From positions 1 to 46,496 of the forward strand of contig CANJLK010000025.1 of the NCBI GenBank assembly GCA_947475465.1: a stretch of 46,496 nt of DNA, in the 5' to 3' direction. The position numbers were made by a program, and so were the translations under genes. This document shows positions 39,297 through 46,496 of the stretch, piece by piece; positions within the stretch are counted from its first letter, which is position 1, and every line of letters starts with the position of its first letter. Below the pieces are notes generated by a model. It was not told the DNA's origin and did no database searches. It saw only the letters and a program-made list of their open reading frames with translations. This DNA comes from Caulobacteraceae bacterium (GTDB taxonomy: Bacteria > Pseudomonadota > Alphaproteobacteria > Caulobacterales > Caulobacteraceae).

Positions 39297-39476
39297 GGCG
39301 GGCTCCTTCGCCCCTCTCAACGCTGAGCGGCGGGCTTAGGCTCCCGGGCCGATGGGGCGCCGTCTTGCTTGTGCTGGGCGAAACCGCGTGATTTTCTCCC
39401 GCCAACGCCGGGCGTGTGAGGAAGAGCTTTCCTGCGCGCCCCTCCGCCCGCCATCGAACCGGAAACGCTCTCCCAT

Positions 39477-41297
39477 ATGAATCTTATCGTCCTGCTTGGC
39501 GTCGTGGTGACGATCGCCACCGGCCTTCCGGTCGCGCTCCAGCTGCGCAGGCATCACCCGCGCGGCCTGGTGATCCTGTTCTTCACCGAAATGTGGGAGC
39601 GGTTCTCCTACTACGGGATGCGCGGCATCCTGATCTTCTACCTGACCCAGCACCTGCTGTTCGACGACAAGACCGCCGGCGCCCAGTACGGCTCCTACAC
39701 CTCGCTGGTCTATCTCCTGCCGCTGCTGGGCGGCATCGTCGCCGACCGCTGGCTGGGCACCCGCAAGGCCGTCGCCTTCGGCGCCCTGCTGCTGGTCGCC
39801 GGCCACCTGACCATGGCCATCGAAGGCCAGCCCGCCACCCAGACCCTGACCTACGCCGGCCAGAGCTATGCGGTCGCCGCTGAAGGCCGCATGGAGAACC
39901 GCCAGGTCCATTTGATGGTCGCCGGCCAGCCCCGCGACTTCACCGCCTCTGCCGACGGCGGCCTGCTGATCAAGGACCTGCCGCCCGGATCGCCCCTGCC
40001 CAGCGTCCTGCCCAAGGGCTCCTTCGTGATGGCCAGCCACGCCGATCCGTTCGGCAAGGCGGCCTTCTACGTGGCGGTTTCGCTGATCATCATGGGGGTC
40101 GGATTCCTGAAGCCCAACATCTCGACCATCGTGGGCCAGCTCTACCCGCAGGGCGATCCCAGGCGGGATTCCGGCTTCACCCTCTTCTACTACGGCGTGA
40201 ACCTCGGGGCCTTCTGGGCCTCGGTGCTCTGCGGCCTGCTGGGTGAGAAGGTCGGCTGGTGGGCCGGCTTCGGCCTGGCCGGCGTCGGCATGGCCGCGGG
40301 CTGGATCGCCTTCATGCTGGGCAGAAAGCATCTGGAAGGCCACGGCGAGCCGCCGGTCCCCGCGGCCCTCAAGGAAAAGGTGCTGGGGCCCGTCAACCGC
40401 GAATGGACCATCTACATTCTGGGCATCCTGGGCGCGATCCCGGTCTTCTTCCTGGTGCAGGTCAACAAGGCGGTGGGCATAGGCCTGCTGGCCTCCACGG
40501 TGATCGCGCTGGCCTACATCGCCTGGTTCATGATCGCCCGCTGTAACCGGGTGGAGCGCGAGCGCATGGGCCTGGCCATGGTCCTGACTCTGGGCTCGGT
40601 GGTGTTCTTCACCCTCTTCGAACAGGCGGGCACCTCGCTCAACCTGTTCGCCGAGCGCAACGTCGATCTCCTGGGCATATCCGCCGCCCAGACCCAGTCG
40701 TTCAATGCCGGCTTCATCCTGATCTTCGCGCCGGTCCTGGCGGCGCTGTGGGCCTGGCTGGCCGCGCGCGGGCGCGATCCCAACCCGACGCTGAAGTTCG
40801 GCCTGGGCCTGATCCAGGTGGGCCTGGGCTTCCTGGTGGTGGTCTGGGCGCAAGGGCTGGCCGACGGCCAGTTCCGGATGCCGCTCTTCATGCTGGGCCT
40901 GCTCTACCTCTTCCACACCACCGGCGAGCTCTTCCTGTCGCCGGTCGGACTGTCGCAGATCACCAAGCTGTCGGTGAAGTCGATCGTCTCCTTCATGATG
41001 GCGGTCTGGTTCCTGGCGTCCTCCATCGCCCAGTTCGTCGGCGGCAAGATCGCCGGCCTGATGGGGAGCGAGACCGTGGGCGGCCAGGTGCTCGACCCCA
41101 AGGGGGCTCTGGCCACGTCGCTCCACGGCTTCAACCAGCTGGGCTGGGGCGGCGTCGGCTGCGGCGTCGCCTTCATCGTCGTCAGCTTCTTCATCAAGGG
41201 CTGGTCGAACGGCGCCAACGACGCCTCGGGCCACGATCAGCCCGAGCCCTACCCTGCCGTCCTCGACGACCCGGCGACGGTGCGGCGGGAGAACTAG
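39477..41297 (+). CDS. POT/PTR2-family peptide:H+ symporter
   Basis: The 606-aa inner-membrane protein is a proton-dependent oligopeptide transporter. The PTR2 signature FFTEMWERFSYYGMRGIL (ExxER-type) lies in the first third, and GFLKPNISTIVGQLYP and FTLFYYGVNLGAFWAS follow. About 12-14 hydrophobic helices are visible. A polar insert at about residues 115-190, between helices (TLTYAGQSYAVAAEGRMENR and after), is larger than in E. coli DtpA and is probably an extracytoplasmic loop. The stop is three bases from the receptor gene stop on the other strand. Confidence 0.92.
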   Translation: MNLIVLLGVVVTIATGLPVALQLRRHHPRGLVILFFTEMWERFSYYGMRGILIFYLTQHLLFDDKTAGAQYGSYTSLVYLLPLLGGIVADRWLGTRKAVAFGALLLVAGHLTMAIEGQPATQTLTYAGQSYAVAAEGRMENRQVHLMVAGQPRDFTASADGGLLIKDLPPGSPLPSVLPKGSFVMASHADPFGKAAFYVAVSLIIMGVGFLKPNISTIVGQLYPQGDPRRDSGFTLFYYGVNLGAFWASVLCGLLGEKVGWWAGFGLAGVGMAAGWIAFMLGRKHLEGHGEPPVPAALKEKVLGPVNREWTIYILGILGAIPVFFLVQVNKAVGIGLLASTVIALAYIAWFMIARCNRVERERMGLAMVLTLGSVVFFTLFEQAGTSLNLFAERNVDLLGISAAQTQSFNAGFILIFAPVLAALWAWLAARGRDPNPTLKFGLGLIQVGLGFLVVVWAQGLADGQFRMPLFMLGLLYLFHTTGELFLSPVGLSQITKLSVKSIVSFMMAVWFLASSIAQFVGGKIAGLMGSETVGGQVLDPKGALATSLHGFNQLGWGGVGCGVAFIVVSFFIKGWSNGANDASGHDQPEPYPAVLDDPATVRREN

Positions 41298-41300
41298 GAC

Positions 41301-43327
41301 CTAGGCGCCGAAGGTCTTGCGGATGCGGAAGTAGAGCACGCGGCCATATCGCGGGTGGCGATCCTCGACCGATTGCAGGGGCGCTGAGCCCCTGGGCCCG
41401 GCGTACTGGTCGATCGAGCGCTTGAATCCGCGGGCGGTGGCGTTGTCGACCTCAAGCCGGAAGGCCAGGTCTGGCGCGGCTTCCACTCCACGAACGGCGC
41501 CACCCAGGCGCCCAGCTTGTCGGTCTCGACGTAGGTCACCCGGTAATAGCGCTCGCGCCACATGCCATAGGCGTCGACGCCCCAATTGAGCTTGTAGTTC
41601 GGCAGGTCCTGCGAGAAGTGCGCTTCCCATTCAAGCGGCCGCAGCTTGGTGATCGCTCGCTTCTGTCGGGTGGTGGGATCGGCCACCTCAGATTGGCGCC
41701 AGGTGGACTGGCCGCGGATTTGCGCGCCCCTGAGGCCGAACTTCGAGAGCGGCAGGGTCAGGTTGACGATCTCTTCGTCCTTGGTCCCGTCGCCGATGTT
41801 GGCCGGGGCGTTGAAGCCGCCGAACGGGGCCGTGTCGACCACCCCGGTGATCTGCGAGTGGCGGACAGTCAGCACCACCGCCCCGCCGTTCCAGAACCGG
41901 CGCTCGTAGGCCGCCTCGCCCACCCACGCCTGCTCGGGCTCCAGGTTCGGATTGCCGGCGGTGGTCTGGCCCGTCGCGTTCGATCGCGCCGCGACGAAGG
42001 CGCCGAAATCCAGCTGGCCGACCGCTCGCTCGTAGCGCAGCCTCACCTGATTCTGCTCGTTCGGCGCCCAGGTCAGGGCGACGCGCGGCTTGGTGAAGAA
42101 GAGGCTCTTCTCCAGCCGCAGGTCGCCGGCGGAGCTGATCTGCGAGCCCTCCTGGCGGACGCCGGCCTCGATGCTGATCGTGGGCGTCGCGCGCCATACC
42201 GTCTTGCCAAACAGCTCGCCGCGCTTCTCGGACACCGTGACGTTGGCGGCCGGCAGCTGCTGGGCCTGGCCGTTCTGCGAGGCGCGCGTCTGGCTTTCGA
42301 GCGTGTTGTAGGCGCCTTCGCCGCCAACCTCCCACGACAGCGTCGGGGAATGCTGGACCTTCAGAACGCCCCGTCCGATGCTCTCCGCCGTGCGGGAATC
42401 GAGGTTGAATGTCTCCGCGTCGCCGGGCGCGTTGAAGACCGTGGCTTCAAGTTCGTGCTTGTCCTGCCGCAGGGCGACCAGTTCGATGCTCGCCCGGGAT
42501 CCGTAGCTTCGGGTGTATCGGGCGCCGACTTCCGTCTGGAAGACATTGTCGTCGGCATGCACCACCTCCCGATGGCTGTCGGGCAGGCGGATGATGTCGG
42601 TTTCGTCGTAGTTGAACGGGCTGAAATAGATCCGGCCGTTAATCCGCAGCCGCCCGCCGGCTACCGGCGTCTCCAAGGCGCCGTTGGTGATCACCTGGCT
42701 GCCGAGCCCCAAGGAGTAGATGTCGCCGAGCAGGAGCGGCTTGCCGGCCGGGTCCCTCTGGGCGCGCGGTCCGTCGCCGGTGCCGTCGTCAGCGTACTGC
42801 GCCAAAAGCAGGGCAGCCTCCCAGCTGGTCTTGCCCACCTGACCGGAGGCCTCCAGCCGACCAGCCGGAATCCGTTGCACCCGCTCTGGAAAGGCGCTGG
42901 CCACGGCCAGCAGCAGCCGGGCGCCGCCGCCATTCTTCCGCAGCACATTGGCGATGACGGTCTTGCCCTGCATGTCGATGCCCGGCGCGCCGCCGCGGAT
43001 GACGTCGATGTGGTCCACGGCGCCCGCGGGTATCCGCTTCAGCAGTTCGCCCAGGTCGTCGGTCTTGGTGGCCGGTCGCTGTCCATCGACCAGCACATTG
43101 CCCGCCGCGCCTTCGTAGCCGCGCACCGAGCTGCCGGTGTCGAGCTGGAAACCGGGAATCCGTTGCACCATATCCAGCGCCGTGCCCGGGCGCAGGGCGG
43201 CGAAGAAGTCGGCGCCATAGGACGTCACGCCGGACCGGGCGTGCGCGGGCGCGCCTTGTGGGCGGGTTACGGCAGACGGCGCGGGGGCCGGCGTAACGGC
43301 CTGGGCCAGGGCAAGTAACAGGATCAT
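41301..43327 (-). pseudogene. TonB-dependent outer-membrane receptor with a 3' frameshift
   Basis: The reading frame encodes a signal peptide (MILLLALAQAVTPAPAPSA), a plug domain (TALDMVQRIPGFQLDTGSSV, VLVDGQRPATKTDDL, VDHIDVIRGGAPGIDMQGKT) and a long beta-barrel. Near 41474 the frame breaks after VAPFVEWKPR: the normal ending DLAFRLEVDNATARGFKRS... and the family-typical C-terminus RIRKTFGA continue in another frame, to the stop at 41301. One extra base there would restore a full receptor of about 675 aa. The uncorrected frame runs to 41294 with unrelated sequence. Losing the terminal Phe strand would hinder assembly. It may be a true mutation or a sequencing error. Confidence 0.8.
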
Positions 43328-43452
43328 GAACAACGTATCTCCCCGGACACGAAGTAACCTGGGTTGGCGCCGAAACGCCAATTAATTGGCCGTAATCTGT
43401 ATGACTTCCGCGAAATCTTTTCGCTGATCAGATGGCCGGCGGCGTCAGACCT

Positions 43453-44883
43453 CTACAGGCTGGTTCCGCCGACGGTCAGGCCGGTCATTTTCAGCGACGG
43501 CTGGCCGACCCCGACCGGCACGCTCTGGCCAGACTTGCCGCAAACCCCGATGCCGGGATCGAAGCCGAAGTCGTCGCCGATCATGGTCACCCGGGTCAGC
43601 GCCGAGGGACCGTCGCCGATCAGGGTCGCGCCCTTCACCGGCGTGGTGATCTTGCCGTCCTCGATCAGGTAGGCCTCGGTGCACTGGAAGACGAACTTGC
43701 CGTTGGTGATATCAACCTGGCCGCCGCCGAAATTGGCGCAGTAGAGGCCTCGCTTGGTGGATTCGATCATCTCGGCGCGGGTGTTGTCGCCGCCCAGCAT
43801 GCCGGTGTTGGTCATCCGCGGCATGGGCATGTGGGCATAGGATTGCCGGCGCCCGTTGCCGGTGGGCGCGGCGCCCATCAGGCGCGCGCTCATCCGGTCG
43901 TGCATATAGCCCACCAGGATGCCGTCCTCGATCAGGATGGTGCGGTCGGTGGGCGTGCCTTCGTCGTCGACGGTGAGCGAGCCGCGCCGGCCCAGCACCG
44001 TGCCGTCGTCGAACACCGTGACCCCGGGCGCGGCCACCCGCTGGCCGATCTTGCCGGAAAAGGCCGAGGTGCCCTTGCGGTTGAAGTCGCCCTCCAGGCC
44101 GTGACCGACCGCTTCGTGCAACAGCACCCCGTTCCAGCCGGGTCCCAGGACCACGTCCATCTCGCCGGCCGGGCAGGGGACTGCGGCCAGGTTCACCAGG
44201 GCCTGGCGCAGGGCCTCGTCCACCGCTCCCTGCCAGTTCTCCGCGGTGATCCAGGTCTCGAACCCGGCCCGGCCGCCGGAGCCGGTGTAGCCGTTCTCGC
44301 GCCGGCCATCGCCCTCGACCGTGACCTGGACGTTGATCCGGGCCAGGGGTCGCACGTCGCGGATCAGCCGGCCGTCGGCCCGCAGGATCTCGACCGTGCG
44401 GCGCTCGCCGGCCAGCGAGGCCATGACCTGCACCACGCGCGGGTCGCGGGCGCGCGCCCAGGCGTCGATTTCCTGCAGCAGGGCGACCTTGTCGGAGAAG
44501 CCGGGCGAATCGAGGGGGTTCTCCTCGCCATAGAGCTTGGCGTTGGTGTGCCTGGGCCCTTCCGCGGCGATGCCGGTGTAGCCGCGCTTGGCCAGGGCGG
44601 CCGACTGTCCCGCCCGGGCGATCGCCGCCTCGGAGATCTCGCTGGCGTGGGCGTAGCCGGCGGTCTCGCCCGCCACCACCCGAAGCCCGAAGCCCTCGGT
44701 GGCGTCATAGGCCGCCGATTTCAGCCGTCCGTCGTCGAACAGGAACGATTCGCTCTCCGACCGCTCGACGAAAAGCTCGCCGTCGTCGGCGCCATGCAGG
44801 GCCTCGCCCAGGATATCGCCGGCGCGCTTGGGATCGATTCCTGCGGAATCGAGGATCGAGGGTGCGGAGGTGTGAGCGTTCAT
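43453..44883 (-). CDS. tldD: Metalloprotease TldD
   Basis: The 476-aa product is the catalytic partner of the TldD/TldE (PmbA) protease, which degrades small unfolded peptides and matures some modified peptides. The metal site HEAVGH (HExxxH) is in GVLLHEAVGHGLEGDF, with GYMHDRMSARLMG, SYAHMPMPRMTNTGML and the C-terminal IGDDFGFDPGIGVCGKSGQ also typical. The partner tldE is not in the window. It is divergent from coxB; the 285-bp gap between them holds no convincing gene. Confidence 0.95.
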   Translation of the reverse strand: MNAHTSAPSILDSAGIDPKRAGDILGEALHGADDGELFVERSESESFLFDDGRLKSAAYDATEGFGLRVVAGETAGYAHASEISEAAIARAGQSAALAKRGYTGIAAEGPRHTNAKLYGEENPLDSPGFSDKVALLQEIDAWARARDPRVVQVMASLAGERRTVEILRADGRLIRDVRPLARINVQVTVEGDGRRENGYTGSGGRAGFETWITAENWQGAVDEALRQALVNLAAVPCPAGEMDVVLGPGWNGVLLHEAVGHGLEGDFNRKGTSAFSGKIGQRVAAPGVTVFDDGTVLGRRGSLTVDDEGTPTDRTILIEDGILVGYMHDRMSARLMGAAPTGNGRRQSYAHMPMPRMTNTGMLGGDNTRAEMIESTKRGLYCANFGGGQVDITNGKFVFQCTEAYLIEDGKITTPVKGATLIGDGPSALTRVTMIGDDFGFDPGIGVCGKSGQSVPVGVGQPSLKMTGLTVGGTSL

Positions 44884-45168
44884 TGGGTGAAGATAGGGAG
44901 CCCAGGGCCGGGCGTCATCCCGCTTAGAGGCCGCACTAGCCTATTGATCGTCAGGTCCGGGCCTCTCCCGGCTATCCAGGCACGCGAGGTTTCGGGATTG
45001 GCTGCCCGGAGGTCGGCAAGCGCCTTGGCAAGCCCAAGGGATGCGCGTATGCACCCGCGCTAAGGGGCCGTACGGGGCGCTTAACGCGAATCCGTGCGCC
45101 GCTTTGACAGTCGGCGGGGGCGATCGTCAGTTTCGCGAGACGCGGCCGACTAACCAGACCGAGGGGAC

Positions 45169-46113
45169 ATGCAGTCGAGGCTTAAGGGGATGCGAGCGCT
45201 GGCGACCGGGATCGCTGCCGGCGCCTTGTCGGCGTTCTGGGGCGCTTCCGCCCTCGCCGCGGATTTGGTGGGCCAGCCCACAGATGGCGCGATCAATCTG
45301 CAGCCGGGGGTGACCCCGCTCCGGAAGGACGCCATCTTCTTCCATGATGCGATCCTGATGCCGATCATCACGATCATCGTGCTGTTCGTGCTGGCGCTTC
45401 TGCTCTGGTGCGCCTTCCGCTACAGCGCCAAGCGCAACCCGATCCCCGCCAAGTGGAGCCACAACACCACGATCGAGGTGATCTGGACCCTCGCGCCGGT
45501 CCTGATCCTGGTGTTCATCGCCATCTTCTCGTTCCGGCTGCTGTTCGAATATCACGACATGCCGAAGCCCTACATGACCATCAAGGCCACCGGATATCAG
45601 TGGTACTGGGGCTACGAATATCCCGATCAGAAGATTCCGGAATTCGTCTCCAACATCCTGCCCGAGGACCAGGCCAAGAAGAAGGGCGTGCCCTACCGTC
45701 TGGCCGCCACCACCCCGTTGGTGGTGCCTGTGGGCCAGGTGGTCCGGGTGCTGGTCACCGGCGCCGACGTGATCCACGCCTTCGCCGTGCCGTCCTTCGG
45801 GATCATCACCGACGCCGTGCCCGGCCGCGTCAACGAGACCTGGTTCAAGGTCGACCGTGTCGGCACCTTCTACGGCAGCTGCCGCGAACTGTGCGGTGTC
45901 GACCACGCCTTCATGCCGATCGAGGTGAAGGTGGTCAGCCAGGCTGACTTCGACGCCTGGGTCGCCGCCAAGGCGCCCAAGGCCGCGCCGGAAGCCGCGC
46001 CCGCCCCAGCCGCGGCCCCGGCCGCCACCGGCGCCGCGGTTCCTGCTTCGGCGACCGCGCCCGCCGCGCCCGTTTCCACCACGCCCGCGCCCCCGGCGCC
46101 GGCCACGCACTGA
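45169..46113 (+). CDS. coxB: Cytochrome c oxidase subunit II
   Basis: The 314-aa subunit receives electrons from cytochrome c at its CuA centre and passes them to subunit I. A signal peptide (about residues 1-31) is followed by two transmembrane helices (about 61-84 and 105-125), the aromatic [10 protein letters not shown] cluster, and CuA ligands His203, Cys238, Cys242, His246 and Met249. The last 45 or so residues are an Ala/Pro-rich tail of low complexity. A second ATG lies 21 nt downstream. TTGACA at 45104-45109 is a possible -35 box, but no good -10 box is spaced from it. coxA follows after 17 nt. Confidence 0.96.
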   Translation: MQSRLKGMRALATGIAAGALSAFWGASALAADLVGQPTDGAINLQPGVTPLRKDAIFFHDAILMPIITIIVLFVLALLLWCAFRYSAKRNPIPAKWSHNTTIEVIWTLAPVLILVFIAIFSFRLLFEYHDMPKPYMTIKATGYQWYWGYEYPDQKIPEFVSNILPEDQAKKKGVPYRLAATTPLVVPVGQVVRVLVTGADVIHAFAVPSFGIITDAVPGRVNETWFKVDRVGTFYGSCRELCGVDHAFMPIEVKVVSQADFDAWVAAKAPKAAPEAAPAPAAAPAATGAAVPASATAPAAPVSTTPAPPAPATH

Positions 46114-46130
46114 TCCAGGACAAGCGTACG

Positions 46131-46496
46131 ATGGCTCAAGCCGCCGCTCACGATCACCACGAGGCCCACGACCATAAGCCGGGCTTCTTCACCCGCTGGT
46201 TCTTCTCCACGAACCACAAGGACATCGGCACCCTCTACATCCTGTTCGCCATCATGGCGGGCCTGGTGGGGGGCGCGATGTCCGGCCTGATCCGCTGGGA
46301 GCTCTACGAGCCGGGCATCCAGATCTTCCAGCCGCACAGCTGGGCGGCCCAGATCGGCCTGATCGAGGGCTCCAAGCACGGCTACAATTCCATCGTCACC
46401 GCCCACGCCCTGATCATGATCTTCTTCATGGTCATGCCGGCGATGATCGGCGGGTTCGGCAACTGGTTCGTGCCGCTGATGATCGGCGCGCCGGAC
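46131..46496 (+). CDS. coxA: Cytochrome c oxidase subunit I, N-terminal part (cut by window edge)
   Basis: The 122 residues present begin [20 protein letters not shown], a His-rich start, and continue with [20 protein letters not shown] and [13 protein letters not shown] [20 protein letters not shown], whose His is a low-spin haem a ligand, then [21 protein letters not shown]. This is the catalytic haem-copper subunit. The rest lies beyond the right edge. It is co-transcribed with coxB. Confidence 0.96.
   Translation, partial: MAQAAAHDHHEAHDHKPGFFTRWFFSTNHKDIGTLYILFAIMAGLVGGAMSGLIRWELYEPGIQIFQPHSWAAQIGLIEGSKHGYNSIVTAHALIMIFFMVMPAMIGGFGNWFVPLMIGAPD

Noticed and set aside
39336..41234. 632-codon minus-strand frame antisense to the peptide transporter
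   Set aside because: The plus-strand frame is a textbook POT transporter; the antisense product is His/Gln/Gly-rich with no recognisable fold.
41294..41297. A fifth shared CTAG stop between the transporter and the receptor
   Set aside because: It belongs to the receptor only in the shifted frame; the frame with the family-typical C-terminus stops at 41301-41303.
41618..43318. 566-codon plus-strand frame antisense to the TonB receptor, and a similar one at 43432-45063 over tldD
   Set aside because: Both mirror recognised minus-strand genes and lack ribosome binding sites and motifs.

Overview
The window is a GC-rich (roughly two thirds or more G+C), gene-dense chromosomal segment of an alphaproteobacterium. 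It most resembles the Caulobacteraceae (Phenylobacterium/Caulobacter type). The assignment rests on gene order (cmk-rpsA with aroA, rnd-lptC-lptA-lptB near rpoN-hpf-ptsN, an NDUFA9-like gene beside uppP and gltD-gltB, rsmE-gshA), on the alphaproteobacterial FYDLN-acid and DUF1150 families, and on frequent TTG/GTG starts. I see no insertion sequence, prophage, plasmid gene or CRISPR array. Both window edges cut a gene: rpsA on the left and coxA on the right.

Layout. 1-2355 (minus): rpsA (5' end only), cmk and aroA. 2481-3326: a near-perfect inverted repeat, the FYDLN-acid protein, a hairpin terminator and tRNA-Ala(GGC). 3482-6880: a co-directional lipid-hydrolase cassette of patatin, two-HKD phospholipase D/cardiolipin synthase and endonuclease/exonuclease/phosphatase (EEP) protein. 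7020-9633: a hypothetical protein, a lipoprotein, a methyltransferase, then a heat-shock unit (sigma-32-like promoter, ROSE-type RNA thermometer, Hsp20, DUF1150). 9638-13017 (minus): rpoN-exoD-hpf-ptsN. 13158-17119: a WYL regulator, then (minus) rnd-lptC-lptA-lptB and a secreted protein in the same run. 17226-17395: tRNA-Leu(CAG) framed by a 15-bp inverted repeat. 17518-26449: NDUFA9-like protein, sulfotransferase, uppP, gltD, gltB. 26446-29112 (minus): a two-gene molybdenum hydroxylase. 29355-34369: an RhtA-type exporter behind a possible Thr-rich leader peptide, two divergent citrate-synthase-fold genes (one with a DNA-binding domain) and a LuxR-HTH/alpha-beta-hydrolase fusion. 34469-39296: YcaQ-type glycosylase, PPK2, rsmE, gshA, a CDGSH protein and a 50-residue acidic protein. 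39477-46496: POT peptide transporter, a frameshifted TonB-dependent receptor, tldD, coxB and the start of coxA.

How it fits together. Most of the window is core metabolism and envelope work: LPS transport (Lpt), the undecaprenyl carrier (UppP), nitrogen control and assimilation (RpoN, PtsN, GltBD), translation (S1, HPF, RsmE, tRNAs), redox (GshA) and respiration (CoxAB). Accessory content sits between these blocks: lipid hydrolases, sulfotransferase, molybdenum hydroxylase, the citrate synthase pair and the LuxR-hydrolase fusion.

The most interesting signals are regulatory or architectural. They are the ROSE thermometer, the Thr-rich leader ORF overlapping rhtA, palindromes inside a candidate gltDB promoter, helically phased repeats between the citrate synthase genes, a LuxR regulator with an apparently dead hydrolase domain, and the fact that all eight convergent gene pairs end within 4 bp of each other. 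No gap without a gene exceeds 300 bases.
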